DNA of 64,000 bases from Litoribrevibacter albus (GTDB taxonomy: Bacteria; Pseudomonadota; Gammaproteobacteria; Pseudomonadales; Litoribrevibacteraceae): contig NZ_BSNM01000016.1 of the NCBI RefSeq assembly GCF_030159995.1, positions 788,937 through 852,936 of the forward strand, read 5' to 3'. A program made the translations under genes and the position numbers. The notes beneath the pieces were generated by a model. That model ran no database searches and was not told where the DNA came from. It saw nothing but the letters and a program-made list of their open reading frames with translations. Shown here piece after piece: positions 8,395 to 17,862 of this stretch. Within the stretch, counting starts at the first letter, position 1; each line of letters opens with the position of its first letter.

Positions 8395-8583
8395 CTTGTA
8401 TCTTCTTACTTCAAGGCTAAACCTACTATAGAACCGTGACAGATTGGGGTCAATTGTCGATCCGCTCTTTCGTTGAAATTTTAGCCATGCGTCTCATTAG
8501 CGTCTAACGTTGAATTGATGGGCTTTCTGGTGTGATAAACCGACTAATGCTAGGATAGCGGCAACATTGATTAGAGGTAGTTT

Positions 8584-9183
8584 ATGGCCATTCAAGAGCA
8601 ACCAACTCACACACTTGAGCAGTTATTCGAAGATTTAGCGGATTCGTTTCTGGAATTGAAAATTCAGCAAGAACCGTCGGAAGTACATGGTGTGCTGGTG
8701 GGGATGTTGGTGCAGTCTGACAAGAAAAGCGTGGATGATTGGTTGGCTTTGCTGGATATGATTGATTTGGACACTGCCCAGATTGATGAACGCACCCAAT
8801 CTATCATGCAGGAAATCTATCAAATCACGCGTGAAGGTTTGGCTTCAGATCAATACGACTTTCAGTTGTTAATGCCAGCCGATGATTATGAGGTGGGTGA
8901 GCGAGCAAATGCCCTGGCTGTGTGGGCCAGTGGTTTTATTACCGGATACGGCTTGGCCGCTGAGCATAAACGTGATCTGTCAGTTGAAATGGTGGAGCTG
9001 CTGAACCATTTGCATGCAATCTCAGAGTTGGACGATCAATTGTCTGATTCGGAAGAAAATGAAAAGGATCTGTACGAACTGTATGAATATGTTCGCCTGG
9101 GTGTGTTAATGCTTCGCCAGGCCATGCAGGGAGATACAGGGGCCGCAGTTGAGCCTTCTTCTGAAGGGAAAACGCTGCACTAA
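8584..9183 (+). CDS. ygfB: YgfB/YecA family protein (UPF0149)
   Basis: This 199-residue acidic, mostly helical protein matches UPF0149: EVHGVLVGMLVQ near the N-terminus, a central FQLLMPADDY and WASGFITGYGLA, and ELYEYVRLGVLMLRQAM at the end. In P. aeruginosa YgfB is reported to repress the alpA/ampDh3 pathway and so raise beta-lactam resistance; whether that applies here is unknown. It is divergent from the zapA unit and heads a run with pepP 12 nt downstream and then ubiH and ubiI. Confidence 0.93.
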   Translation: MAIQEQPTHTLEQLFEDLADSFLELKIQQEPSEVHGVLVGMLVQSDKKSVDDWLALLDMIDLDTAQIDERTQSIMQEIYQITREGLASDQYDFQLLMPADDYEVGERANALAVWASGFITGYGLAAEHKRDLSVEMVELLNHLHAISELDDQLSDSEENEKDLYELYEYVRLGVLMLRQAMQGDTGAAVEPSSEGKTLH

Positions 9184-9195
9184 GAGTAGGGATTT

Positions 9196-10518
9196 ATGAC
9201 CGAGCTAGCCATATCTTCGAAAGAGTACATACAACGCCGTCAAACGCTTATGGAAATGATGGCGCCCAACAGCATTGCCATTCTACCAGCGTCGGCGATT
9301 AAAATACGGAATCGTGATGCTGAGTATGGATTTCGTCAGGACAGTGATTTCCAGTATCTCACCGGGTTTAATGAGCCTGAAGCGGTGGCGGTATTGATTC
9401 CTGGTCGTGAGCACGGTGAATTTATCTTGTTTTGCCGTGAACGTAAGCGGGAAGAAGAAATCTGGACGGGCTATCGTTCAGGGCCTGAAGGTGCGATTGA
9501 GAAGTATGGCGCTCATGATGCGTTTCCGATTTCAGACATCGATGAAATCCTGCCAGGTATGATCGAAGGGCGGGATCGCGTGTATTACTCCATGGGCTGT
9601 GATCCTCAGTTTGATAAGCAGGTGATGGAGTGGGTCAATACCATTAAAGCCAAAGCGCGTAGCGGGGCGCATCCTCCGGGAGAATTTGCCGCATTAGATC
9701 ACCTGTTGCATGACATGCGTCTTTATAAGTCTCCGGCGGAGTTGAACATCATGCGTCGTTCCTCCGTGATTGCGGCTCAAGCTCATGTTCGGGCGATGAA
9801 AGTCTGTAAGCCGGGGTTGATGGAATATCAACTCGAAGCCGAATTTCTTCATGAGTTCATGTTGAACGGGGCACGAGCTCCGGCCTATACCACCATTGTT
9901 GGCGGTGGTGCCAACGGCTGTATTCTTCATTACGTTGATAACGATCAACAACTGAACGACGGTGACTTGGTATTAATAGATGCCGGATGCGAACTGGACT
10001 TTTATGCGTCCGATATTACTCGTACTTTCCCTGTGTCCGGTAAATACAGTGAGCCGCAGCGCCAGTTGTATCAGTTGGTGTTGGATGCTCAATACGCGGC
10101 CATTGAAGAAGTGAAACCCGGTAATCATTGGAATGACCCACATGTTGCGGCCGTTCGGGTACTTACTAACGGGTTGTTGGAACTGGGGCTGTTGCAGGGT
10201 GATTTGGAAACTCTGATCGAAGAGGAAGCCTACAAGCCATTTTATATGCACCGTACCGGTCATTGGCTGGGAATGGATGTTCATGATGTCGGTGAATATA
10301 AGGTCGGTGACGAGTGGCGAGTGTTGGAACCGGGTATGGTGATGACGGTTGAGCCGGGCCTTTATATCGCTCCAGATTGTCAAGACGTCGAAGAAAAATG
10401 GCGTGGCATTGGTATTCGGATCGAAGACGATGTAATTGTGACGAAATCCGGCCATGAGGTCATGACCCGTGGTGTTCCTAAAGAAGTGGATGAAATTGAA
10501 GCCCTAATGGCAGGGTAA
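9196..10518 (+). CDS. pepP: Xaa-Pro aminopeptidase II
   Basis: This 440-residue enzyme has an N-terminal creatinase-like domain (about 1-175, including YGFRQDSDFQYLTGFNEPEAV) and a C-terminal pita-bread M24 domain. The dinuclear metal ligands are recognisable: Asp in LIDAGCELDFYASDITRTF (two Asp), His in MHRTGHWLGMDVHDVG, Glu in VMTVEPGLYI and Glu in GIRIEDDV. It removes N-terminal residues preceding proline. Length equals E. coli PepP (441). The order ygfB-pepP-ubiH is conserved in enterobacteria and pseudomonads. Confidence 0.97.
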   Translation: MTELAISSKEYIQRRQTLMEMMAPNSIAILPASAIKIRNRDAEYGFRQDSDFQYLTGFNEPEAVAVLIPGREHGEFILFCRERKREEEIWTGYRSGPEGAIEKYGAHDAFPISDIDEILPGMIEGRDRVYYSMGCDPQFDKQVMEWVNTIKAKARSGAHPPGEFAALDHLLHDMRLYKSPAELNIMRRSSVIAAQAHVRAMKVCKPGLMEYQLEAEFLHEFMLNGARAPAYTTIVGGGANGCILHYVDNDQQLNDGDLVLIDAGCELDFYASDITRTFPVSGKYSEPQRQLYQLVLDAQYAAIEEVKPGNHWNDPHVAAVRVLTNGLLELGLLQGDLETLIEEEAYKPFYMHRTGHWLGMDVHDVGEYKVGDEWRVLEPGMVMTVEPGLYIAPDCQDVEEKWRGIGIRIEDDVIVTKSGHEVMTRGVPKEVDEIEALMAG

Positions 10519-10620
10519 TCTTCATCTCCTCTTTGTTTTTGAATGTTTATTTGGTTTGTTTTAATAGGCGCATGCTATTCGGTGCGCGCTATTGAACGGG
10601 CCAAACAAGGTAGCAGTGCG

Positions 10621-10639
10621 TCAGGTTTGATATACCTGA
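10621..10639. repeat. short inverted repeat between pepP and ubiH
   Basis: TCAGGT and ACCTGA (6 nt each, 7-nt spacer) lie 20-38 nt upstream of the ubiH start. There is no T-run after it, so it is not an obvious terminator; it may be an operator or chance. Confidence 0.3.
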
Positions 10640-10658
10640 CTGGTTGAAGAGAGCAGTT

Positions 10659-11888
10659 ATGTCGTCGTCACATCAAGAGATCAATTCGACGCTTGCCTAT
10701 GATTATGCCATCGTTGGTGGTGGTATGGCTGGGTTAACGATGGCTTTGCTGTTGGCTCCGGTATTGGAAGCCAATAAGCAGCGATTAGTCATTATCGAGG
10801 CGTTTGATCCTCAAGGCGGTCACTATCAGCCGAGCTTTGATGCGCGGTCTACTGCGTTATCGGAAGGTACTCGCCGAATTCTTGATCAGTTAGGTTTGTG
10901 GTCTTCATTGGCTAAGCGTGTTTGTGCGATTGACCAGATTCATGTCTCTCAGAAAGGCGGTTTTGGCAGTACTCGCATGTCGGCGTCGGAATGCCAGGTA
11001 GATCACTTGGGGTATGTCATCGAAAACGCTTGGTTTGGTCAGTGTCTGATGGATGCGATTGCTGAACTTGAGTGTGTGGACTGGCTTGCTCCGGCAAAAG
11101 TTGAACAGCTGACCCAGCAAGAGCAGGGGCAGTTATTAACCTTGGACGATGGACGAAGCGTCTCTACATCGTTTCTGATGGTGGCCGATGGTGCTCAATC
11201 CTCGTTGCGAGATAAGCTGGGGATTCAAGCGAATCGTACGGCCTATCAGCAACATGCCTTGGTGTGTAATGTTTCGACGCGGTTAGCTCATCAGCAGGTT
11301 GCCTACGAACGCTTTACGCCAAACGGCCCTTTGGCTTTGTTGCCATTGACGGAATCCCGCAGTGCCTTGATCTGGAGTGTCCCGGAAGGGCAGATTGCTG
11401 AACGTATGGCGATGTCGGATCGAGAATTCATCCAGTTGCTAGAACAAGAATTTGGAACTCGTCTGGGACCGATTACCAAAGTAGGTAAGCGAGCCTCTTA
11501 CCCGTTAAGCTTGATGCGAGTGACTGATCAGGTTCGACCCGGAGTGGTGTTGCTTGGTAATTCTGCTCATGCGCTACACCCGGTGGCTGGGCAAGGCTTT
11601 AACCTGATTATTCGTGATCTGGTGTGTCTGCGTGATGCTATTGAGGCCCGCTTGGCCAGTCATCAAAACCTTAAAGAATTAACCTGGTTGTCTCAGTATC
11701 AGGATCACCGTCAGTTGGATCAATGGTTGACCACCTCCTTTTCGCATTGGCTGATCGAGCTATTCAGTAACGATCATCGTTGGTTGAAACGACTCAGAGA
11801 GCTGGGATTGATTGCCTTGGATCGGGTTGGGCCGGTAAAAGCTACTTTCGCCCGCCAAGCCATGGGGTTGGGATTAGGGGCCAATTAG
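10659..11888 (+). CDS. ubiH: 2-octaprenyl-6-methoxyphenol hydroxylase
   Basis: This 409-residue flavoprotein monooxygenase acts in the C1-hydroxylation step of ubiquinone synthesis. YAIVGGGMAGLTMALLLAP (residues about 15-33) is the FAD ADP-binding motif, ARSTALSEGTRRIL is the ubiquinone-hydroxylase signature, VADGAQSSLRDKLGI is the DG motif, and LLGNSAHALHPVAGQGFNL is the second FAD motif; Asn in GNSAH also occurs in E. coli UbiH. The ATG at 10659 is chosen because AAGAGAG lies 7 nt upstream; a TTG at 10644 would add five residues. ubiI follows after 23 nt. Confidence 0.94.
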   Translation: MSSSHQEINSTLAYDYAIVGGGMAGLTMALLLAPVLEANKQRLVIIEAFDPQGGHYQPSFDARSTALSEGTRRILDQLGLWSSLAKRVCAIDQIHVSQKGGFGSTRMSASECQVDHLGYVIENAWFGQCLMDAIAELECVDWLAPAKVEQLTQQEQGQLLTLDDGRSVSTSFLMVADGAQSSLRDKLGIQANRTAYQQHALVCNVSTRLAHQQVAYERFTPNGPLALLPLTESRSALIWSVPEGQIAERMAMSDREFIQLLEQEFGTRLGPITKVGKRASYPLSLMRVTDQVRPGVVLLGNSAHALHPVAGQGFNLIIRDLVCLRDAIEARLASHQNLKELTWLSQYQDHRQLDQWLTTSFSHWLIELFSNDHRWLKRLRELGLIALDRVGPVKATFARQAMGLGLGAN

Positions 11889-11911
11889 GTTGAAACGACG
11901 GAACGGAAACT

Positions 11912-13201
11912 ATGGACGTGGTTGAGCAGAAGTTTGATGTGGTCATCGTTGGTGGTGGCTTGGTCGGGGCAACACTGGCGTTGTTGCTGTGTCAAGGTCA
12001 GCACTCGCACGGCGGTTCTCCTTTATCCATTGGTCTCATTGAAGCCGGTTCGTTTGATACCGCATTAATTCAGCTTTCGCCGGAAGATGCTCAGTTTGAC
12101 CCTCGTGTGGTGGCTCTCACTCACGCGTCAGAAAATCTTTTTAAGCGAATCGATGTTTGGCCGTTGGTAATGTCTTTGCGTCATTGTCCTTATCAATCCA
12201 TGTCGGTGTGGGATTCTGAAGGGACGGGTAATATTGAGTTTACCGCCGAAGAAGCGAACGTCGACCATTTGGGCTCAATTGTTGAAAATCGGTTATTGGT
12301 ATCGGCATTGCGGCATCGGATTGGTGAAGAGCCTTCGATCGAGGTATTGGAAAATACAGCCGTATCTCAGCTCGGGCCAATGACCGAAGATCATGAAACA
12401 CAAGCGCCGGTACGTTTGTTAGGGTTGGACGATGGTCGCGTGATTTCAGGTAAGGTTGTTGTTGCGGCGGACGGTGCCTTGTCGGCGATTCGTCACATGG
12501 CGGCCTTTAATGTTCGGGAGTGGAGTTACAATCATACGGCTATTGTGACAACGGTTCAGACTGCTCAGTCTCATGGTGGTGTTGCGCGTCAGGCGTTTAT
12601 GCAGGAAGGACCATTGGCGTTTCTGCCGTTACCCAGCGTTAATGGACAGCACTATTGTTCTATCGTCTGGTCTCAAGAGCCTGAACGTGCCGAGGCGTTG
12701 ATGGCTCTGTCGGATGAGGCGTTTTGCCAAACCATTACTCAAGCCATTGAGAACCGATTGGGGCAAGTGATGTCTGTGGATCGTCGGTTTTCCATTCCGT
12801 TGAAACAACGACATGCGGTTCAGTATGTCAAAGATCGCATTGCCTTGGTTGGCGACGCAGCGCATACCATTCATCCCTTGGCCGGCCAAGGCGTGAATCT
12901 GGGGCTATTAGATGTAGCAGTCTTAGCCGAAGAATTATTGGCTGCACATACGAATGGCCTGGAGATTGGCGCAGAGCCTATTTTACGACGATATCAACGT
13001 CGTCGTATGGGACACAACTTATCGATGATGTCGGTGATGGAAGGCTTTAAACAGTTATTTTCAGAGTCTGCTCCGCCGGTTCGTTTCCTACGGAACTTTG
13101 GTATGTCGATGTTGAATCAGCACCCGTTAATCAAACGGCCGATTATTATGCGTGCGATGGGCTTGGAAGGCGATCTGCCTGACAGTGTTCAGCCGCTATA
13201 G
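11912..13201 (+). CDS. ubiI: 2-octaprenylphenol hydroxylase / UbiI-family FAD hydroxylase
   Basis: This 429-residue paralogue of UbiH has the FAD motif VVIVGGGLVGATLALLLCQ, FDPRVVALTHASENLF, and LVGDAAHTIHPLAGQGVNLG. The UbiI/VisC family hydroxylates C5 of the ubiquinone ring. Tandem ubiH-ubiI placement is conserved in gammaproteobacteria. The ATG follows GGAACGGAAACT, a reasonable binding site. The assignment to UbiI rather than UbiF rests on gene order and overall resemblance; both are homologous enzymes. Confidence 0.9.
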   Translation: MDVVEQKFDVVIVGGGLVGATLALLLCQGQHSHGGSPLSIGLIEAGSFDTALIQLSPEDAQFDPRVVALTHASENLFKRIDVWPLVMSLRHCPYQSMSVWDSEGTGNIEFTAEEANVDHLGSIVENRLLVSALRHRIGEEPSIEVLENTAVSQLGPMTEDHETQAPVRLLGLDDGRVISGKVVVAADGALSAIRHMAAFNVREWSYNHTAIVTTVQTAQSHGGVARQAFMQEGPLAFLPLPSVNGQHYCSIVWSQEPERAEALMALSDEAFCQTITQAIENRLGQVMSVDRRFSIPLKQRHAVQYVKDRIALVGDAAHTIHPLAGQGVNLGLLDVAVLAEELLAAHTNGLEIGAEPILRRYQRRRMGHNLSMMSVMEGFKQLFSESAPPVRFLRNFGMSMLNQHPLIKRPIIMRAMGLEGDLPDSVQPL

Positions 13202-13372
13202 CCTGATTTCTCTAAATTAGTGCGTGATTAGTTCGTGATTAGTCTCTGGTTGGCCTGTGTTTGTGGCTGATCAATGACCTCTGTTGAAATATCTTTCTGA
13301 AATTTCTGCATAGTCAGAAATATTTACTAGTCTTCTTATGATCTGTATCAAAGTCTAAGTTTAATTGCGCTG

Positions 13373-13391
13373 CATAATAGAAATCATTATT
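13373..13391. promoter_or_regulatory. Fur box upstream of the iron transporter
   Basis: The 19-mer beginning CATAATAGAAATCATTATT agrees at 14 of 19 positions with the Fur consensus and carries the full right half ATCATTAT. It lies 28 nt upstream of the binding-protein ATG, where a bound repressor would cover the promoter or early leader. Confidence 0.7.
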
Positions 13392-13418
13392 ATTTGCATT
13401 CTTGAATTGGAGGAAACA

Positions 13419-14462
13419 ATGCGTAAATTAATTTCAGCAGTTGCGTTGGCAACTTTGGCCGTAGGTTGTAGTAAGCAAGAAGCCCCTGAGAATGCAGCTT
13501 CTACAGAAGTCACTAAGCCAGCAGAGCCTGTAACTTTGACGGTTTATTCAGCGCGTAAAGAACATTTAATCAAGCCATTGTTTGATCTTTATACCGAAAA
13601 AACCGGTGTTCAGATTCAGTACATCACGGATAAAGCTTCACCTCTATTGAGTCGTTTGAAAAGCGAAGGTGAGAATACGCCGGCTGATATGTTGATTACT
13701 GTGGATGCGGGTAACCTTTGGAAAGCGGCTGAAGACGGTGTACTACGCTCCGTTGACTCTCAAACTCTGGAAACTAATGTACCAGCAAACCTTCAGGACG
13801 ATAAAAACCAGTGGTTCGGTTTGTCTATCCGTGCTCGTACGATCGTGTATGCAAAAGATCGTGTGAAAGAAGGCGAACTTAGCACCTACGAAGGGTTGGC
13901 TGATGAAAACTGGAAAGGTCGTTTGTGTCTTCGTACCTCTAAAAAAGTGTACAACCAATCGTTGGTTGCCAGCATGATCAGCAACCTGGGCGAAGAGAAA
14001 GCTGAGCAAGTGGTTGCCGGTTGGGTAAACAACCTGGCTACGGACGTTTTCTCTAACGACACCAAAGCAATGAACGCTGTTCAAGCAGGTCAGTGTGATG
14101 CAACGGTAGTGAACACTTACTACTATGGTCGTCTTCAGAAGAAAACGCCTGATGCTAACCTAGCTATTTTCTGGCCTAACCAGGAAGATCGTGGTGTTCA
14201 CATCAATATTTCAGGTGCGGGTGTGACTAAACACGCGAAGCATCCTGCTGAAGCTACTGCATTGTTGGAGTGGTTGTCGTCTGACGAAGCTCAGCAGCAA
14301 TTTGCTCAGCTAAATCAGGAATACCCAGTGAATGTTAAGGTGTCTGCAAGCGAAGAAGTGAAGGCTTGGGGTGACTTTAAACGTGATTCTTTGAATGTTT
14401 CTGAAGCCGGTCGACTACAACCTGCTGCAGTAAAATTGATGGATCGTGTGAATTACAGATAA
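13419..14462 (+). CDS. ferric iron ABC transporter substrate-binding lipoprotein
   Basis: This 347-residue protein resembles FbpA/HitA/FutA proteins, which bind Fe3+ in the periplasm. YSARKEHLIKPLFDLY opens the type II binding fold, KASPLLSRLKSEGENTPAD is typical, and VVNTYYYGRL contains the paired tyrosines that ligate iron. The N-terminus MRKLISAVALATLAVGCSK carries a lipobox (LAVG-C17), so it is probably a lipoprotein rather than a free periplasmic protein, with an Ala/Glu/Thr-rich linker after it. The ATG at 13419 has GGAGG 6 nt upstream. The Fur box above and the permease below support an iron role. No ATPase gene is adjacent. Confidence 0.92.
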   Translation: MRKLISAVALATLAVGCSKQEAPENAASTEVTKPAEPVTLTVYSARKEHLIKPLFDLYTEKTGVQIQYITDKASPLLSRLKSEGENTPADMLITVDAGNLWKAAEDGVLRSVDSQTLETNVPANLQDDKNQWFGLSIRARTIVYAKDRVKEGELSTYEGLADENWKGRLCLRTSKKVYNQSLVASMISNLGEEKAEQVVAGWVNNLATDVFSNDTKAMNAVQAGQCDATVVNTYYYGRLQKKTPDANLAIFWPNQEDRGVHINISGAGVTKHAKHPAEATALLEWLSSDEAQQQFAQLNQEYPVNVKVSASEEVKAWGDFKRDSLNVSEAGRLQPAAVKLMDRVNYR

Positions 14463-14490
14463 AATAGGCGTCTTTCTCAGTAAGGCGATA

Positions 14491-16191
14491 GTGTCTGTGG
14501 ATCATTCATCCTCAAAAACGCCCGAACAGTTAACCACTGGTCGGGCGTTTTCGTTTCAAAGAATTGTTGATAATTCAGTGGTGAACTGGGTTATTCAAAA
14601 GCGTTGGTGGCTAATGGTGTTGGCTATTGCCCTCAGCGTTTTTATGCCAGTGGCGGTTATTTTCCTTTCTTGGTTAAATCCTCAACCAGATGACTGGTCA
14701 CATTTGTTAGACACAGTACTGTCTGAACTGGTGCTCAATACCTTGTTATTAACGCTCGGTGTGGCGTTTGGGGTATTAGTGCTGGGCGTGTCGTTGGCTT
14801 GGCTGACGGCGATGTGTCAGTTCCCCGGACGTAAGCTGTTTGATTGGGCTTTGATGTTGCCATTTTCAGTTCCCGCGTATGTCATGGCGTTCTGCTTTTT
14901 GGGGTTACTGGATTACAGTGGCCCTATTCAAACCTGGATTCGATCCCATATTTCTGCCGAATTTGATCTGCCCGTTCGTAATCTGGCGGGAGTGATCACA
15001 GTGTTCATCCTGGCTTTTTATCCCTACGTTTATATGCTTGCCCGAACTGCTTTTATGAATCAGGGGCGAGGCCAGATGGATGCAGCACGCAGTTTGGGGT
15101 GTAACAGCTTTCAGGCCTTTTGGCGAGTAATGCTACCGATGGCGAGACCCGCTGTTGCAGCTGGTATGGCCTTGGCGATCATGGAAACTCTGGCTGATTT
15201 CGGTGCAGTGTCTGTTTTTAATTTCGATACCTTCACAACCGCAATTTATAAGTCGTGGTATGGCCTGTTTAATATTTATGCGGCGGCACAGTTGGCGTCT
15301 CTACTGTTGGTGTTTGTGATCGCTTGTTTGTGGATGGAGCAGCGCGCCCGTGGGCGAGCTCGTTTTGAGCAGCACGAACGTCAACAGAAACAGCAGCTAT
15401 ATACCTTGTCGGGTGGGCAAGCGTTGTTAGCAACGATGTTCTGTACTCTGGTTCTTGGCTTGGCGTTTGTATTGCCGGTCAGTCAGTTAGTCTGGTGGGT
15501 GGTTGAAACGCAACTGGCGGATTTAGATGCTCGTTTTATCCAGTTGATGTGGAATACCCTGAGCCTTGGAATCACCGCCGCCTTGATTACTGTGGTTGCG
15601 GCCATGGTGATGGCTTTTGCTCAGCGAGTGGAAAAGAATTCCAAGCTGGATCAGATTGCCCGATTCTCAACCCTTGGTTATGCCTTGCCGGGTACCGTAC
15701 TGGCTGTAGGGCTGATGGTGTGGTTCAGTTGGGTGGATAATAATCTGATCAGTTTTGTGAATCAGGTATTTGGAATCAATATCGGTCAATTGTTTTTAGG
15801 CAGTGTCTTCGCTTTGCTGGTATCATACACCGTCCGTTTCCTGGCCGTAGCTTATGGGCCAGTGAATTCGCACCTACAGGCGGTACGCGTGACCATTCAT
15901 GAAGCCGCGCAATCATTAGGTGCTTCACAACGTCAGGTGTTGTGGCGGGTGTATGTGCCTATGTTGCGACCAGGGCTTTTGGTCGCCGCGCTCTTGGTGT
16001 TAGTGGATGTGATGAAAGAAATGCCTGCTACACTTTTGATGCGTCCATTTGGTTGGGATACGTTGGCCGTAAGAATTTATGAGATGACCTCTGAAGGCGA
16101 GTGGGAGCGAGCGGCGCTTCCCGCGTTAACGTTGGTGATCGTAGGGCTGGCTCCGGTGATTGTATTAATGTCTAAGAGCCGTCGTCATTAA
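14491..16191 (+). CDS. ferric iron ABC transporter permease (FbpB type)
   Basis: This 566-residue inner-membrane protein is a fused permease with two homologous halves and about 12 hydrophobic segments. Each half carries an EAA-type loop for the ATPase: DAARSLGCNSFQAFWRVMLP in the first and EAAQSLGASQRQVLWRVYVP in the second. It should partner the iron-binding lipoprotein 28 nt upstream. The start is GTG at 14491 with AAGGCG upstream; however a terminator-like hairpin (14515-14551) lies inside codons 9-20, so a later start such as GTG near 14578 is possible. The ATP-binding subunit must be supplied from another locus. Confidence 0.92.
   Translation: MSVDHSSSKTPEQLTTGRAFSFQRIVDNSVVNWVIQKRWWLMVLAIALSVFMPVAVIFLSWLNPQPDDWSHLLDTVLSELVLNTLLLTLGVAFGVLVLGVSLAWLTAMCQFPGRKLFDWALMLPFSVPAYVMAFCFLGLLDYSGPIQTWIRSHISAEFDLPVRNLAGVITVFILAFYPYVYMLARTAFMNQGRGQMDAARSLGCNSFQAFWRVMLPMARPAVAAGMALAIMETLADFGAVSVFNFDTFTTAIYKSWYGLFNIYAAAQLASLLLVFVIACLWMEQRARGRARFEQHERQQKQQLYTLSGGQALLATMFCTLVLGLAFVLPVSQLVWWVVETQLADLDARFIQLMWNTLSLGITAALITVVAAMVMAFAQRVEKNSKLDQIARFSTLGYALPGTVLAVGLMVWFSWVDNNLISFVNQVFGINIGQLFLGSVFALLVSYTVRFLAVAYGPVNSHLQAVRVTIHEAAQSLGASQRQVLWRVYVPMLRPGLLVAALLVLVDVMKEMPATLLMRPFGWDTLAVRIYEMTSEGEWERAALPALTLVIVGLAPVIVLMSKSRRH
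14515..14555 (+). terminator. terminator-like hairpin inside the start of the permease gene
   Basis: AAAACGCCCGA (14515-14525) pairs perfectly with TCGGGCGTTTT (14541-14551), and CAGT/ACTG extend the stem inside the loop. The T-run continues as TTTTCGTTTC. It lies within the first 25 codons of the permease frame and could reduce read-through from the binding-protein gene. Confidence 0.65.
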
Positions 16192-16238
16192 CCTTGTGTT
16201 TACAGGGCTAAATAACCTTTAACTTTTCCGGGGGAACC

Positions 16239-17324
16239 ATGGGAAACAGAACCGCTTTATACCAGTCTCATGTGGATATGAACGCCAAAATGGTGGATTT
16301 TGGTGGCTGGGACATGCCAATTCATTACGGATCACAAATTGAAGAGCACAATGTGGTTCGTCAGGATGCGGGTATGTTTGATGTGTCGCATATGACGGTT
16401 GTAGATGTTACAGGCGCTGATTCCAAAGGATATCTTCAGAAATTACTTGCGAACGACGTTGATCGTTTAAAAGAAAAAGGCAAGGCACTATACAGCGGCA
16501 TGTTGAATGAAAACGGTAAGGTTATTGATGATCTGATCGTTTATAACATGGAAGGATGGTACCGAGTCGTTGTAAACTGCGCCACCCGCGAAAAAGATTT
16601 GGCCTGGATGGACACACAAACGCAAGGGTTTGATGTTACGTTAACTGAACAACCGACGTTGGCGATGGTGGCTGTACAAGGCCCTAAGGCGATTGAAAAA
16701 GCCTTGACGATGATGACCGAAGAACAGCAACAGGTTACGAAAGGGCTAAAAGTTTTCCAAGGTTTGCCAGCGGGAGATATCTTCATCGCAAGAACTGGTT
16801 ATACTGGCGAAGATGGTCTAGAAATTATGGTGCCAGAAGCTGATGTTGCCGCTTTCTGGCAGGCATTGGCGGATGCCGGTGTAAAACCGTGTGGTTTAGG
16901 TGCGCGCGATACATTGCGTTTAGAAGCCGGCATGAATCTGTACGGCTCGGATATGGATGAAACGACATCTCCATTGATCTCCAACATGGCTTGGACGGTT
17001 GCGTGGGAGCCTGCAGAGCGTGACTTTGTTGGACGAGCAGCGCTAGAACAAGAGAAAGCGGACGGCCCGGCACAGAAACTCGTTGGTTTGGTATTGGAAG
17101 ATAAAGGTGTCCTGCGTGGGCATCAGAAAGTAATAGTTGATGGCGTTGGCGAAGGGGAAACCACCAGTGGCACCTTTTCACCAACCTTGGGCCACGCGAT
17201 TGCATTAGCGCGTGTTCCGGCTGCAACGGGCGATACAGCGGTCGTTGAAGTACGTAAGAAATTACTTAAAGTGCGAGTGGTCAGACCGCCATTCGTACGT
17301 AATGGAAAGAAAGTTTTTGAATAA
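16239..17324 (+). CDS. gcvT: aminomethyltransferase, glycine cleavage T-protein
   Basis: This 361-residue T-protein takes the aminomethyl group from the H-protein, gives 5,10-methylene-THF and releases ammonia. [20 protein letters not shown] near the N-terminus, FDVSHM, and [13 protein letters not shown] (about residue 185) are family signatures, and [21 protein letters not shown] contains the folate-site Asp region. It heads the gcv cluster, 23 nt before gcvH. The 47-nt gap from the permease gene leaves no room for a glycine riboswitch, and none is seen. GGGGGAACC lies before the ATG. Confidence 0.97.
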   Translation: MGNRTALYQSHVDMNAKMVDFGGWDMPIHYGSQIEEHNVVRQDAGMFDVSHMTVVDVTGADSKGYLQKLLANDVDRLKEKGKALYSGMLNENGKVIDDLIVYNMEGWYRVVVNCATREKDLAWMDTQTQGFDVTLTEQPTLAMVAVQGPKAIEKALTMMTEEQQQVTKGLKVFQGLPAGDIFIARTGYTGEDGLEIMVPEADVAAFWQALADAGVKPCGLGARDTLRLEAGMNLYGSDMDETTSPLISNMAWTVAWEPAERDFVGRAALEQEKADGPAQKLVGLVLEDKGVLRGHQKVIVDGVGEGETTSGTFSPTLGHAIALARVPAATGDTAVVEVRKKLLKVRVVRPPFVRNGKKVFE

Positions 17325-17347
17325 AAATTGACCTGAGGACGCTTAAG

Positions 17348-17740
17348 ATGAGTCAAATCCCAGCTGATTTAAAATACGTAGATACCCACGAGTGGATTCG
17401 TCTGGAAGGCGATGGCACTGTAACCGTAGGGATTACAGATCACGCACAATCGCTTCTTGGTGATGTGGTTTACGTAGAGCATCCAGAGGTGGATGCTGAG
17501 TTGGAGATCGGTGAGGAAGCCGGTGTGGTGGAATCGGTAAAAGCAGCTTCCGACATTTATATGCCTATTTCAGGCACTATCGTCGAAGTGAACGAGTTGC
17601 TTGAAGATGCGCCTGAGACAGTAAACGCTGACCCTTATCACGATGGTTGGTTCTTTAAAATCAAGCCTTCTAACGAAGAAGAGCTTGAGCAACTACTTGA
17701 TGCGGACGCTTATCGCGAGAAGTGCGAAGCAGACGATTAA
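17348..17740 (+). CDS. gcvH: glycine cleavage system H-protein
   Basis: This 130-residue lipoyl carrier shuttles the aminomethyl group between P, T and L proteins. [22 protein letters not shown] is followed by [10 protein letters not shown] and [10 protein letters not shown]; Lys65 in this motif is the lipoylation site. Length is usual for the family. A strong intrinsic terminator follows it, separating it from the P-protein genes. Confidence 0.97.
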   Translation: MSQIPADLKYVDTHEWIRLEGDGTVTVGITDHAQSLLGDVVYVEHPEVDAELEIGEEAGVVESVKAASDIYMPISGTIVEVNELLEDAPETVNADPYHDGWFFKIKPSNEEELEQLLDADAYREKCEADD

Positions 17741-17754
17741 GTTAGACATATCAA

Positions 17755-17787
17755 CAAAACGGGGCAATTGCCCCGTTTTGTGTTTTT
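17755..17787 (+). terminator. intrinsic terminator between gcvH and gcvPA
   Basis: An 11-bp perfect stem (CAAAACGGGGC at 17755-17765 with GCCCCGTTTTG at 17770-17780) with an AATT loop is followed by TGTTTTTA. It lies 15 nt after the gcvH stop. Confidence 0.85.
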
Positions 17788-17862
17788 AGATTTGCGATCT
17801 CTTGACTGGTTAGTTAGGTTTTGGGCTGTCGCATAACGAGTTTCAATTATTTGAGGTTTCTC

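Noticed and set aside
16192..16238. Possible glycine riboswitch before gcvT
   Set aside because: Only 47 nt separate gcvT from the permease gene and none of the conserved aptamer segments is present.
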